From Saprospiraceae bacterium (GTDB taxonomy: Bacteria > Bacteroidota > Bacteroidia > Chitinophagales > Saprospiraceae), in assembly GCA_007134625.1 (NCBI GenBank), contig SLKL01000330.1:1-13910 (forward strand): DNA of 13,910 nucleotides, written 5' to 3'. Below are positions 7,301 through 13,910 of the stretch, in pieces (position 1 is the stretch's first letter; each line of letters opens with the position of its first letter). Below the pieces are notes generated by a model, which ran no database searches, was not told where the DNA came from, and worked only from the letters and a program-made list of their open reading frames with translations. The position numbers and the translations under genes were made by a program.

Positions 7301-8041
7301 AAGGTCTGGGTGGTTATACTGAATTCCATCATCAATAACAGCAACAATGATATCTGGATTTCCGGTAACTATCTCCCATGCAGCTTCGGCACTAATATCA
7401 GCACCCGGAGTTCCGTTATTACCGAGAATATCCTGACCGGTATTATTAAATCCCCATTGGAGACCGTAAAATTGATCATTGGGGCTCATACGATAGGCTG
7501 CCCTTATCTCTTCTTCTGTAATTTCTCTTGCATCAACCGGAAGAACAGGAGTAATCCTGAAAACCGGCTCTGCAATTTCAACCAGATCAAGTTCCATCAA
7601 TTCATTCACGAGATCAAGAACTGTTGCCTCGCTGTCAAATGATAATGCGTACCATAAATGAAACCCCCAACTTTTGTGTCGCTCTATTTTTTCGGGATCC
7701 TGAGCGCGATAGGTGTAAAGTTCATGAATCAGTGATTTGTACTCTGAAATGCCAAAGCGGAGATTTAGATCATCCAGTTCTTCAATACCCAATTGAACTG
7801 ATTGGTTTCTCGAAGCTTGAATAAGTCTTTCATTCAGAAAATCTTCAGCATCAAGCTTGAACTTCACATATACTACATCTTGATAGTAGGCATCCTGAGG
7901 GACGTTGTTTAAGTCAATTGGAGGACGTTCTCCTATTGGAATTTTATCGGAATCAAATCCGGATTGAGAAAATAAAAATACTGGTGCAATAAAAAAAAAC
8001 AATATTATTGCTGAAATCAAATTAAGGTTTTTGTTTTTCAT
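4316..8041 (-). CDS. Secreted subtilisin-family (S8) peptidase with T9SS sorting domain
   Basis: A 1241-residue extracellular serine protease. A signal peptide (1-26) is followed by a prodomain-like region (about 50-165) and an S8 catalytic domain (about 190-500). The triad is Asp237 in AVIDDG, His270 in GSHVAGT and Ser435 in SGTSMACPH; the oxyanion Asn is 373 in AAGNS. All are intact. The C-terminal half is a doubled module: two beta repeats resembling the divergent InlB B-repeat (504-574, 579-650), then a MAM/choice-of-anchor-J-like jelly roll (654-813), then the same again (819-890, 897-968; 975-1136). The end (about 1160-1241, starting LLYPNP) is a T9SS type A sorting domain, which directs export across the outer membrane and is normally cleaved off. 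It is monocistronic, with a terminator at 4272-4303. The repeats are probably adhesive or substrate-binding. The substrate is unknown. Confidence 0.95.
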   Translation of the reverse strand: MKNKNLNLISAIILFFFIAPVFLFSQSGFDSDKIPIGERPPIDLNNVPQDAYYQDVVYVKFKLDAEDFLNERLIQASRNQSVQLGIEELDDLNLRFGISEYKSLIHELYTYRAQDPEKIERHKSWGFHLWYALSFDSEATVLDLVNELMELDLVEIAEPVFRITPVLPVDAREITEEEIRAAYRMSPNDQFYGLQWGFNNTGQDILGNNGTPGADISAEAAWEIVTGNPDIIVAVIDDGIQYNHPDLEDNMWPGIGPEGTNTTPGNHGSHVAGTVAASSNNGIGVAGTAGGDGTAGSGVQLMSLDIFNGNHGMNNLQLNIYAADNGAAISQNSWGYSVSGVFNQIDLDGIDYFNENAGGDVMDGGITIFAAGNSNSSSNWYPAYYSGTLAVASTNNNDVKSGFSNFGSWIDISAPGSDIASTGGGSNYMWMSGTSMACPHVSGVAALLLSHSPGTLTNQELWDLLVENTDDIDPLNPNHSGQLGSGRLNAFAALEALIAGQGPLYTITATSGPNGNISPSGDVSVPEGNDRTFTITPNSAYVVEDVLVDGSSVGAVSSYTFTNVTEDHTIHATFAPAPQYIITASAGSNGSISPSGDVSVTQGFDQTFSISADPGYVISDVVVDGSSVGAVSSYTFTNVQGPHTIYAEFAGDPCNVSSLPYSESFNGPGVPDCWSSNSISGGLNWQQGSFNGGLSGSNNYIYARATGNNAQSADLISPSFDFSNYSGVNLQFTHYYNHFRSSATLSYSTNGGSSWTTIQTWNSSTSNPTAFDQTIAGLAGQSDVILRWRFTFDGGGSPNSNKSWSVDDIIITSDDPITQYEITATAGAGGSISPSGVILVDEGSNQTFVVSASSGYEIEDVLVDGSSVGAVSSYTFSNVSQNHTISASFSEVEPVPQYEITATAGAGGSITPSGVVVVDEGSNQTFDISASSGYEIEDVLVDGSSVGAVSSYTFSNVSQNHTISASFSEVEVGDCVINDLPHLEDFDSSSEIPECWDANIASGSGNGWEVGTFSGGLSGTTGDYAYCRVVGNTEINANLYSIEFDFSNYTGINVSFTHYYQHFRSSATFYYSTDGGSQWTQVQSWNSSTSNPADFSQTISQLDGQSSVIFRWNFNFTGGGNPNAGKSWSVDDFEVTGSSQQQSTFDPGTVIGDDLTEKELEILLYPNPSRSDVYLQFNMDKEEVQISLISSNGQILKDFLLEDVKADKSYPVNLSDIKAGMIFLKINTGSEIEIKRVVRMD
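4634..5119 (-). repeat. Second jelly-roll (choice-of-anchor-J/MAM-like) domain copy
   Basis: Encodes residues 975-1136 of the peptidase and is homologous to 654-813. Shared blocks are FDFSNY, FTHYY.HFRSSAT, YST.GGS.W, WNSSTSNP and KSWSVDD. Paired cysteines near the start (Cys975/Cys995, matching Cys654/Cys673 of copy 1) suggest a conserved disulfide. This copy has an extra Cys1027. Confidence 0.75.
5138..5353 (-). repeat. InlB-like repeat, copy 4
   Basis: Encodes peptidase residues 897-968 (YEITATAGAGGSITPSG start, SASF end). It is nearly identical in DNA and protein to copy 3 at 5372-5587. Long identical DNA runs include the parts encoding SSGYEIEDVLVDG and the AGAGGS block, indicating a recent duplication or gene conversion. 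Confidence 0.8.
5372..5587 (-). repeat. InlB-like repeat, copy 3
   Basis: Encodes peptidase residues 819-890. It is the closest relative of copy 4, offset by 78 residues, with differences mainly in the ILVDEGSNQTFVV segment (VVVDEGSNQTFDI in copy 4) and at silent positions. Confidence 0.8.
5603..6082 (-). repeat. First jelly-roll (choice-of-anchor-J/MAM-like) domain copy
   Basis: Encodes peptidase residues 654-813, from Cys654 to the SWSVDDIIIT strand. It shares the block order of the copy at 4634-5119 but is clearly more diverged than InlB copies 3 and 4 are from each other. Confidence 0.75.
6092..6307 (-). repeat. InlB-like repeat, copy 2
   Basis: Encodes peptidase residues 579-650. It keeps the core VDGSSVGAVSSYTF unchanged but differs from copies 3 and 4 in its first half (TASAGSNGSISPSGDVSV). 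Confidence 0.75.
6320..6532 (-). repeat. InlB-like repeat, copy 1
   Basis: Encodes peptidase residues 504-574, directly after the catalytic domain. It is the most diverged copy in its first half (TATSGPNGNISPSGDVSV) yet also keeps the core VDGSSVGAVSSYTF. Confidence 0.75.
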
Positions 8042-8164
8042 AAAATTATGATTTTTTGTTAGAAAAGTAAATATATTCAGGGGGGAAATAAGAATTTGAA
8101 TAAGCCAAAGCTACAGCAAAAACCTTTTACTTTCCAAAAAAAAAGGGGATAATTTTAAAAAAAA

Positions 8165-9955
8165 TTATTTGGGAGAAAATTGCTCCTCATCCTTCCGCTT
8201 CACTTCCATTGCAATCCACAGTAAAATGAGACCCAAACTGATTAACAGCATGAACCGACCTAAGATGTCTCCATTGCGGGCATAAAAGGTTTTGTGGTAA
8301 TTGAGGTGAAGGTCCTTTATCACAGTCGCTTTTTCTTCGTAGGATGTAGGAGACAGGATTCGTCCTCGCTGATCAATGAAGCCACTGATTCCCGTAATAG
8401 CTGATCGCGCTATTTCTTTGCGGTACTCAATAGCCCGAAGGGTACCGAAATGTAAATGTTGTATGTGGCCTGGAGTGTTGTCCCACCATCCGTCATTGGT
8501 CATGATAACAATGGCACCTGCACCCGCCTCAAAATACCCTTGATGGTATTCACCAAAAATGGATTCATAACAAATCACCGGTGCAAATCCCTTTGTTCCG
8601 ATTTTAAAAGCTGAACGTTCCTGTTGAGTTCGGACCCCACTTGTACTGCCGCCTAATTTATCCACCAGTCCTTCCATGAAAAACAATAAATTCGCATAGG
8701 GGAATATCTCTGCCCCGGGTACCAATTTAGATTTGAAGTAAACATCAGTTAGTCCGCTTCTGTCTATCAAACCGGCACTGTTGTGCGACTCCCAAAAGGT
8801 GGTATCTCCAACAGCGTTTACATGAATGCGTAGAAAATCAGGGTCAATATTATTGCGGTCAAAAATGTAATGCGAATTCAGACCTGCGATGATATGTGCA
8901 TCCGGAAAAGATTCTAAAACCTGCTGTAATTTTTGAATGCTTCTGTCGGTTTCATGCTCATGAAGTCCAACTCTTATCATGGTTTCAGGTAATACTACTA
9001 ATTCAGCTCCTTCCTCCAGTGCATCCTGAATTTGTGCCACCATCAGTTCAAGTTGCTGAGCATAGGGTATAGTAAACTTTTCATAATGCGGTTCAAAATT
9101 GGGTTGGATTACAGCTACTTTTACAGTATCCGATGCAGGTATATCTTCCTGAAAATACAGGAGTGCAGAAAAACCAATGGGAATTATTAACCACGGTAAG
9201 AATCGATATAGGAAGAGATTTTTAGCTGATAGTCGATAGCCTTCAAATCTTCTTTTCAGGACAATATACAACCACCAATTGCCTCCAAGCAACCACAATG
9301 AACCGCCCATAGTCCCGGTGTATTCGTACCACTGCGCTATAAAGGGCAATCCGGAAAGCGAATTTCCAAGAGTAAGCCAGGGCCAGGTCAGTTCCCACCG
9401 ATGATGAAGAAACTCAAAACTCATCCAGAATGCAATGAAGGCAATTGCCAATTTGAAGTGTCCCATCCGGTTTTTCATCAACAGGAATAAAGCCCAGGGA
9501 ATGAGCATCAAAAGACTGTTTACGACGATGGCAAAAATGCCGGCAGCAAAGGCTGTATTGGCTACCCAGAATGTAGCGAGAATATTCCAGTTTATAAAAG
9601 CGTGATATCCTGCAAAAAGTAAATCCCGATTGCTGAAGTTTTGTGCCTTTCTTTGATCAACCATTAGTAAAAGTGGAACAAAACCCAACATGGCAATGAC
9701 GGGAAGTGGAAATGGCGGGAAAGCCAATGTTAGTAAGATGCCTGATAGTATGGGCAAAAAGAAAAGCAAGCGCTGTTTTAGGTTGCCTAATGGATTCCAG
9801 CCCAGAATTATGACCAAAGCGTTCCAGAATGACCAGAATGCAAAGAGTGGTAAATAACCCCACAAAGGTCTGTTGAGCATTTCAACTGATGACCATATAC
9901 CTATCGCCAGCAATAGACCAATGATCAGCCATTTGTATGCCTGAGGATTTTTCAT
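8165..9955 (-). CDS. lnt: Apolipoprotein N-acyltransferase
   Basis: Lnt is an inner-membrane enzyme that transfers a third acyl chain from phospholipid to the N-terminal cysteine of lipoproteins, the last step after Lgt and LspA. The 596-residue protein has an N-terminal membrane part with about eight hydrophobic segments (up to about 268), a periplasmic nitrilase-fold domain (about 278-560) and a last membrane helix (about 565-583). The catalytic residues are visible: Glu324 in LPETMI, Lys410 in FKSKLVPGAE and Cys462 in VICYESIFGE, with the second conserved Glu at 416. It is longer than the roughly 510 residues of the E. coli enzyme, mostly because of extra N-terminal helices. Its ATG overlaps the metG stop as ATGA (9952-9955), so translation is probably coupled. 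No obvious hairpin terminator follows in the 123-bp gap to the peptidase gene. Confidence 0.95.
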   Translation of the reverse strand: MKNPQAYKWLIIGLLLAIGIWSSVEMLNRPLWGYLPLFAFWSFWNALVIILGWNPLGNLKQRLLFFLPILSGILLTLAFPPFPLPVIAMLGFVPLLLMVDQRKAQNFSNRDLLFAGYHAFINWNILATFWVANTAFAAGIFAIVVNSLLMLIPWALFLLMKNRMGHFKLAIAFIAFWMSFEFLHHRWELTWPWLTLGNSLSGLPFIAQWYEYTGTMGGSLWLLGGNWWLYIVLKRRFEGYRLSAKNLFLYRFLPWLIIPIGFSALLYFQEDIPASDTVKVAVIQPNFEPHYEKFTIPYAQQLELMVAQIQDALEEGAELVVLPETMIRVGLHEHETDRSIQKLQQVLESFPDAHIIAGLNSHYIFDRNNIDPDFLRIHVNAVGDTTFWESHNSAGLIDRSGLTDVYFKSKLVPGAEIFPYANLLFFMEGLVDKLGGSTSGVRTQQERSAFKIGTKGFAPVICYESIFGEYHQGYFEAGAGAIVIMTNDGWWDNTPGHIQHLHFGTLRAIEYRKEIARSAITGISGFIDQRGRILSPTSYEEKATVIKDLHLNYHKTFYARNGDILGRFMLLISLGLILLWIAMEVKRKDEEQFSPK

Positions 9956-12114
9956 CTTACCTGATGTCCATTTTCAAAATCTGCCGGTGGAGCCACAAAC
10001 TCCAGTCGACCATTCTGATCTTCAGCCATTAGTATCATACCGTTGGATAGGATACCTCTTAATTTTTTCGGTGCCAGATTGGCTACTACCGTGACTTTTT
10101 GCCCGACTACTTTATCTGCAGGATGATGTTGAGCAATGCCCGAAACTATGGTTCTCTTTTCAAAACCGAGATCAACTTCCAATTTGAGAAGTTTATCAGT
10201 TTTCGGCACTTTTTCCGCAGCGGTGATTGTGCCGGTTCTAAGATCAAGACCTACAAAGCTGTCGAATCCAATATTTTCTTTCAACGGGAGAAAGCTGTTT
10301 TCTTCCTGTACTTCCTCTTCGTTTCCTTTTTTCAATAGTTCAATCTCTTTTTCAATTAAATCATCTGCAATACGTGAGAAAAGGTGCTCCGCTTGTCCAA
10401 TCTGATGTCCAACAGGCAAAAGGTGGTCTCCTTCACACAGGTGGTTCAATAAATCCAAAAACTCAGCATCGCCCTTGAGTGCAGGGAGATTCAACATCTT
10501 TCGCATCTTGTGCGAAGTAAAAGGTAAGAAGGGATAAATGGCAACCGACAGCGCTGTAACTATTTGTAAACCCATATTCATTATCACCTTCACTGTATCG
10601 GGGTCTTCCTTTTGTAATTTCCAGGGTTCATGATTTTGCAGGAATTGATTTCCATAGGATGAGATTTCCATAATCTGCTTCAAAGCAGCCCTTAGTTCTT
10701 TATTCCTGATGGATTGACACATTTGATCCAGACGATCAAAAAGATCCATCATTTCCGTTTCGTGATAGGAAGGCATTCCCATGTCGCCATTGCCTTCCAA
10801 GCTGATATCCTCATCAAATTCAGGGACTATCCCTTCGTAGTACTTGTTGGTAAGTACGATTACCCTATTGACAAAATTCGCCAGATTGTTGACCAATTCG
10901 TTATTGTGGGCTTCCTGAAAACCCTTCCAGGTAAATTCACTGTCCTTTTGCTCGGGCATGTTTTTAATACAGTAATACCTGAGTGAGTCTTCATTGCCTT
11001 CCCATCTTTCGAGATAGTCTTTCAGCCATACCGCCCAGTTTCTTGAAGTGGAGATCTTCTGCCCTTCAAGATTCATAAATTGATTGGCCGGCACATCGAC
11101 CGGAAGTACGTATTCTCCATGGGACTTCAGTATAACGGGAAAAATGAGGCAGTGGAAAACAATATTGTCTTTTCCGATAAAATGAATCAAAGCACTTTTA
11201 TCATCCATCCAGTATTTTTTCCAATCATCTTCACTGTAGTCCGGATTGGATTTTGCCCTGTCAATCGCCCATTGTCTTGTAGCTGAAATATAGCCAATCG
11301 GCGCATCTAACCATACATATAATTTCTTTCCTTCTGCTCCGGGAATATCTTTGGGTACATCCACTCCCCAATCCAGATCGCGAGTCATAGCCCTTGCTTC
11401 AAGCCCGCCGTCCAACCAGGATTTACATTGGCCGATGACGTGATTTTTCCAATCGTGGGGTTCGTGATGTTCCTTTCCTTCGAGTTCACCTTTGAGAATG
11501 TATTCTCTCAACCACTCTTCGTGTTCATCCAGTGGAAGGTACCAGTGAAAAGTTTTTTTCAACACCGGACTGTTTCCGCTGATTACAGAGAAGGGATTTA
11601 TCAGGTCTGTTGGACTAAGCGAACTTCCACAGTTTTCACATTGATCCCCATAGGCTTCAGCGTATCCACATTTGGGGCATTCTCCTTTTATATATCTGTC
11701 TGCGAGAAACTGCGATATAGACTCGTCGTAATACTGTTCACTTTCGATCTTTTTAAACTTATCCAGCTCGTAAAGTTTCTTGAAAAAAGCAGCAGAGGTT
11801 TCATGGTGTAATTCTGCTGATGTGCGGTGATATACATCAAACGAAAGCCCAATTTTTTCGAATGAATCTTTGAATTGAGTGTGGTATTCGTCAATGATTT
11901 CCCTTGGGCTTACTCCTTCTTTTCTGGCTTTTAGGGTAATTGCAGCTCCGTGTTCATCAGATCCGCATACAAAAACAACATCTTTTCCCATTATTCTGAG
12001 AAATCTCACATAAACATCTGCGGGCAGGTAGGCTCCTGATAAATGACCTACGTGTAGCGGTCCATTGGCATAAGGTAAAGCAGAAGTAACCAGGTATCTT
12101 TCCGGATGGATCAT
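9952..12114 (-). CDS. metG: Methionyl-tRNA synthetase
   Basis: MetRS charges initiator and elongator tRNA-Met in the cytoplasm. The 720-residue sequence is complete. The class I Rossmann domain has HVGH (21-24) as its HIGH motif, the zinc knuckle is Cys146, Cys149, Cys159 and Cys162, and the KMSKS loop reads KISTS (353-357), which is the usual Bacteroidota form. The helical anticodon-binding domain covers about 400-590. A linker rich in Glu (about 588-606) leads to a C-terminal EMAP/Trbp111-type tRNA-binding domain (615-720; FVGLDLRTG ... SNGMILMA), which supports dimerisation and tRNA affinity. The ATG at 12114 begins directly with PERYLVTSALPYANG, where homologues begin. The minus-strand TATCTTCG (12155-12148) is a one-mismatch -7 candidate. 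It is first in an operon with lnt. Confidence 0.97.
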   Translation of the reverse strand: MIHPERYLVTSALPYANGPLHVGHLSGAYLPADVYVRFLRIMGKDVVFVCGSDEHGAAITLKARKEGVSPREIIDEYHTQFKDSFEKIGLSFDVYHRTSAELHHETSAAFFKKLYELDKFKKIESEQYYDESISQFLADRYIKGECPKCGYAEAYGDQCENCGSSLSPTDLINPFSVISGNSPVLKKTFHWYLPLDEHEEWLREYILKGELEGKEHHEPHDWKNHVIGQCKSWLDGGLEARAMTRDLDWGVDVPKDIPGAEGKKLYVWLDAPIGYISATRQWAIDRAKSNPDYSEDDWKKYWMDDKSALIHFIGKDNIVFHCLIFPVILKSHGEYVLPVDVPANQFMNLEGQKISTSRNWAVWLKDYLERWEGNEDSLRYYCIKNMPEQKDSEFTWKGFQEAHNNELVNNLANFVNRVIVLTNKYYEGIVPEFDEDISLEGNGDMGMPSYHETEMMDLFDRLDQMCQSIRNKELRAALKQIMEISSYGNQFLQNHEPWKLQKEDPDTVKVIMNMGLQIVTALSVAIYPFLPFTSHKMRKMLNLPALKGDAEFLDLLNHLCEGDHLLPVGHQIGQAEHLFSRIADDLIEKEIELLKKGNEEEVQEENSFLPLKENIGFDSFVGLDLRTGTITAAEKVPKTDKLLKLEVDLGFEKRTIVSGIAQHHPADKVVGQKVTVVANLAPKKLRGILSNGMILMAEDQNGRLEFVAPPADFENGHQVR

Positions 12115-12260
12115 TGGGGGATATTTTTAAAATGCCTTTTAAAGGTGCGAAGATAAGATATGTGCTGTTATTAAGCGCATTTTTTTGATTTAAGCTTTGC
12201 AGGATTATTCTTTTTCTCAGGTTTTAGAAGTAGATATACTTTTCTCATAGTAATTTAAGC

Positions 12261-12268
12261 TATTTTTG
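12261..12268 (+). promoter_or_regulatory. Bacteroidota-type -7 promoter element TATTTTTG
   Basis: An exact match to TAnnTTTG, preceded by C and followed by TAA, as at 1127-1134. Transcription would begin near 12275. That rules out the in-frame TTG at 12272 as a start and supports the ATG at 12308, with a leader of about 33 nt. No clear TTG at -33 was found; TTTT at 12240-12243 is the nearest. The rest of the 193-bp gap between metG and this gene holds nothing else that I can identify. Confidence 0.5.
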
Positions 12269-12307
12269 TAATTGCTTGCTGAGCGTTCTATTTACCTGCG
12301 AAATTTT

Positions 12308-13405
12308 ATGAAGCATTTTTTTGTAATAGTATTGGTACTGCATTCCATCATTCATTTGGTAGGTTTTATAAAGTCCTTTAATCTCATAGAAATCAGCCAT
12401 TTGACAAAACCCATATCGAGGCCACTTGGAATATTGTGGTTGTTTTGTTCTCTGATATTCTTTTTCTGCCTTTATGCTTTCTGGGTAGGTTATTTGTGGT
12501 GGTGGATACCGACTATTGTGACAGTGATTATTTCTCAGACACTAATTATACTGGATTGGAAGGAGGCCAGCTATGGAACCATAGCCAATCTCATCATCAT
12601 TTTTGCTGTGGCAGTAGGAGTAGGTCAATGGGGCATGGAGAATACTATTAAAGAAAAAATGGAACACCTGACTTATACCTCCCAGATGTCCGTATTAGAA
12701 AAAGAGGAGGTTAAAGAGCGATTTGACGAATTGCCCGAAATTGTGAAAAACTGGTTGAATAATTCCAATGCTTTGAATCAGCCTTTTCCGGAAAAGCTGT
12801 TTTTAAGGCAAAGTGGTAAAATGAGAACGAGTCCGGATGGCAAATGGATGCCCTTTAAATCCCGACAATGGATAAATCCCAATGAACCCGCTTTTATCTG
12901 GAAAGCCGAGGTGAACATGCTTCCGGGATTTCACCTGTCAGGAATGGACAGCTATCTTTCGGGTAGGGGAAATATGAACATCAGATTGATGTCAGTGATA
13001 CCTATTGCTGATGCAAGCGGACCTGAAACAGATCAAGGTAGTTTATTGAGGTGGCTGGCAGAGTTGGTTTGGTATCCGCAAGCTGCACTTCACCGAAGTA
13101 TAGCTTGGGAAGAGGTAGACTCTACATCAGCATTAGCAAAAATGTCATTTGGAAACAAGGAAGTTGAAGGACTTTTTAAGTTTGACCACAGTGGTGATTT
13201 GAAGAGCTTTAATGCCGGGCGATATTTTGAAAAAGACGGTGAATTTACCCTTGAAGAATGGGTAATTACAGTAAATGAAAACGGATACAAGAATTTTAAT
13301 GGTGTCCGAATACCAACAGATCTAAAGGTGAAGTGGAATTTAAGCGATGGCCCCTTTCATTGGTTGAATATGCATGTTGATGCTGTGGAGTGGGTTTGGG
13401 ATTGA
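12308..13405 (+). CDS. Four-TM protein with conserved C-terminal domain (DUF6544/DUF6920-like)
   Basis: A 365-residue protein of unknown function. Four hydrophobic segments (about 3-22, 40-61, 64-83 and 91-108) are followed by a soluble region of about 255 residues. The soluble part contains blocks I recall from a domain of unknown function (DUF6544/DUF6920): QSGKMRTSPDGKWMPFK (168-184), FIWKAEVNMLPG (196-207), the IADASGPETDQGSLLRWLAE stretch (233-252), VWYPQAAL (254-261) and GVRIPTDLKVKW (332-343). The label is from memory and should be confirmed. Conserved Asp/Glu and Trp residues in these blocks suggest a binding pocket, but no catalytic motif is known to me. The frame is open upstream to a TTG at 12272, but the -7 promoter element at 12261-12268 makes the ATG at 12308 the better start. 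It diverges from metG and appears to be a single gene. Confidence 0.85.
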   Translation: MKHFFVIVLVLHSIIHLVGFIKSFNLIEISHLTKPISRPLGILWLFCSLIFFFCLYAFWVGYLWWWIPTIVTVIISQTLIILDWKEASYGTIANLIIIFAVAVGVGQWGMENTIKEKMEHLTYTSQMSVLEKEEVKERFDELPEIVKNWLNNSNALNQPFPEKLFLRQSGKMRTSPDGKWMPFKSRQWINPNEPAFIWKAEVNMLPGFHLSGMDSYLSGRGNMNIRLMSVIPIADASGPETDQGSLLRWLAELVWYPQAALHRSIAWEEVDSTSALAKMSFGNKEVEGLFKFDHSGDLKSFNAGRYFEKDGEFTLEEWVITVNENGYKNFNGVRIPTDLKVKWNLSDGPFHWLNMHVDAVEWVWD

Positions 13406-13669
13406 ATTTCAATTTGTGAGTCCACTATGAAGATTCCTTTCTGATATACAAATTTGCAAACAACAGATACGCTCCACAAGAATTTACATTATTTACTAAG
13501 GCAGAAGAAAAAAGCTAATTTACCGGACAAAGATTTCAGGTTAAAATGCTTGGAATGAAAGAGTCTGTTGTAATTAGAAGTTTTAATTTCACCACAGAGA
13601 GAGTTTATCAAGCCACAGGCATGACTGAGGTTACAAAGATAAGTACCTTTTTACAATCCAAGCTAAGTT

Positions 13670-13714
13670 GCAGTCAACCCGTCCCCAAGTGGCTTGGGGA
13701 GGGCAGGCAGTCAA
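13670..13714. repeat. 29-bp GC-rich hairpin element between 8-bp direct repeats
   Basis: The stem arms TCCCCAAG (13682-13689) and CTTGGGGA (13693-13700) pair perfectly around TGG, and the pairing extends by two pairs beyond one mismatch. The flanking octamer GCAGTCAA occurs at 13670-13677 and again at 13707-13714, leaving a 29-bp insert. The insert is far richer in G+C than its surroundings. The arrangement resembles a miniature palindromic element with a target duplication, though no transposase or longer termini are present. Confidence 0.55.
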
Positions 13715-13729
13715 AGGTCAAAAGTCAAC
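13709..13729. repeat. Short heptanucleotide array D (GTCAAA words)
   Basis: Three 7-nt units, AGTCAAA, GGTCAAA and AGTCAAC, lie directly after the hairpin element and share its last octamer. The period is the same as in arrays A-C near the left end, but the word differs (core CAAA rather than CNAG). It ends 8 bp before the TTG of the promoter for the next gene. Confidence 0.6.
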
Positions 13730-13737
13730 ATAATTTT

Positions 13738-13768
13738 TTGGCAGTTTCTTAAATTTTTCTTAACTTTA
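13738..13768 (+). promoter_or_regulatory. Bacteroidota-type promoter (TTG, 20 bp, TAACTTTA)
   Basis: TTG at 13738-13740 (-33) and TAACTTTA at 13761-13768 (-7, one mismatch to TAnnTTTG) are separated by 20 bp, as expected for the Bacteroidota primary sigma factor. Transcription would start near 13775, giving a leader of about 20 nt before the ATG at 13794. Confidence 0.6.
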
Positions 13769-13793
13769 CGAGTTCAGACAAATTTCTACTGCT

Positions 13794-13910
13794 ATGCTTA
13801 CACGGATACTTGCCTTTGGATTGGTTTTTTTTCTTGGGATCAATTTTGCAGAAGCGCAACGCCCCTTTATCACCACCTGGAACTCTGCAAATGCTGGAAT
13901 AACCGAATCC
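13794..13910 (+). CDS. Exported protein, N-terminal fragment (3' end outside window)
   Basis: Only 39 codons are visible, in frame to the right edge. They encode a typical signal peptide: Arg4, a hydrophobic core LAFGLVFFLGI at about 6-16, and a likely cut after AEA near residue 21. The mature start is QRPFITTWNSANAGITES. A mature N terminus of the form PFITTW... is what I remember from large Bacteroidota surface proteins with BspA-like leucine-rich repeats and C-terminal T9SS domains, but too little is present to assign a family. The ATG at 13794 is supported by the promoter about 25 bp upstream and by the signal peptide starting there. Confidence 0.8.
   Translation, partial: MLTRILAFGLVFFLGINFAEAQRPFITTWNSANAGITES

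Larger units (their letters stand above)
13406..13793. other. Intergenic region without a credible gene
   Basis: These 388 bp between the DUF gene and the exported-protein gene hold a hairpin element (13670-13714), a short heptamer array (13709-13729) and a promoter (13738-13768). The first 260 bp are AT-rich, with no recognisable RNA and no strong terminator; ATTGAATTTCAAT at 13401-13413 is a weak palindrome spanning the preceding stop codon. A 68-codon open frame at 13546-13752 runs through the repeats and looks like chance. Confidence 0.6.

Noticed and set aside
12135..12145. Small palindrome CCTTTTAAAGG in the metG leader
   Set aside because: Only 11 bp and AT-rich; such a palindrome is expected by chance and no regulator or conserved leader structure is visible.
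12272..12307. Upstream TTG start adding 12 residues to the four-TM protein
   Set aside because: The TATTTTTG promoter element at 12261-12268 would place the transcript start after the TTG, and the ATG at 12308 starts directly with a membrane segment.
13586..13606. A CACCACAGAGAGAG-like stretch, possibly a remnant of another repeat family
   Set aside because: Only one degenerate copy is present and no 7-nt or other period can be shown, so it is not supported as a repeat.
13546..13752. 68-codon plus-strand open frame
   Set aside because: It crosses the hairpin element, the heptamer array and the -33 promoter element, and shows no domain, signal peptide or family resemblance.

Overview
The window reads as chromosomal DNA from a member of the Bacteroidota. 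The evidence is a secreted peptidase with a type IX secretion (T9SS) type A C-terminal sorting domain, promoter elements of the TAnnTTTG type, gene starts without a Shine-Dalgarno sequence, a MetG with a KISTS loop, and a CxxCH...CPGP lipoprotein of a kind I know from this phylum. Genus cannot be fixed from the window. No rRNA, tRNA, CRISPR array or recognisable transposase gene was seen.

Layout. (1) 1-625, minus: 5' part of an SLC13-type permease that runs off the left edge. (2) 626-1149: a divergent intergenic region filled with heptanucleotide repeat arrays (733-811, 821-844, 897-994). (3) 1150-3348, plus: a probable operon of a c-type cytochrome-like lipoprotein, the ribosome-assembly GTPase RsgA and a COG1101/TrpZ-like ABC ATPase. 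(4) 3336-4235, minus: an EamA/DMT exporter overlapping the ABC gene tail to tail, preceded by a small inverted repeat and a strong hairpin terminator. (5) 4316-8041, minus: a 1241-residue subtilisin-family T9SS peptidase whose C-terminal half is a duplicated module. (6) 8165-12114, minus: metG and lnt in an ATGA-overlap operon. (7) 12308-13405, plus: a four-TM protein with a conserved soluble domain (DUF6544/DUF6920-like). (8) 13406-13793: an intergenic region with a 29-bp hairpin element between 8-bp direct repeats, a short heptamer array and a promoter. (9) 13794 onward, plus: the signal-peptide end of an exported surface protein.

How the genes relate: most are housekeeping or envelope functions. 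Lnt completes the acylation of lipoproteins such as the one at 1150. RsgA and MetG serve translation. The peptidase and the partial protein at the right edge are exported surface products. No single pathway links them all.

The most unusual content is non-coding. Intergenic DNA at both ends carries 7-nt-period arrays. The 5' arrays use several different words that mostly fit one pattern, C-N-A-G plus three bases, with N being G, A, T or C in different arrays. They recall the heptanucleotide STRR repeats of cyanobacteria, but I cannot name a described counterpart in Bacteroidota.
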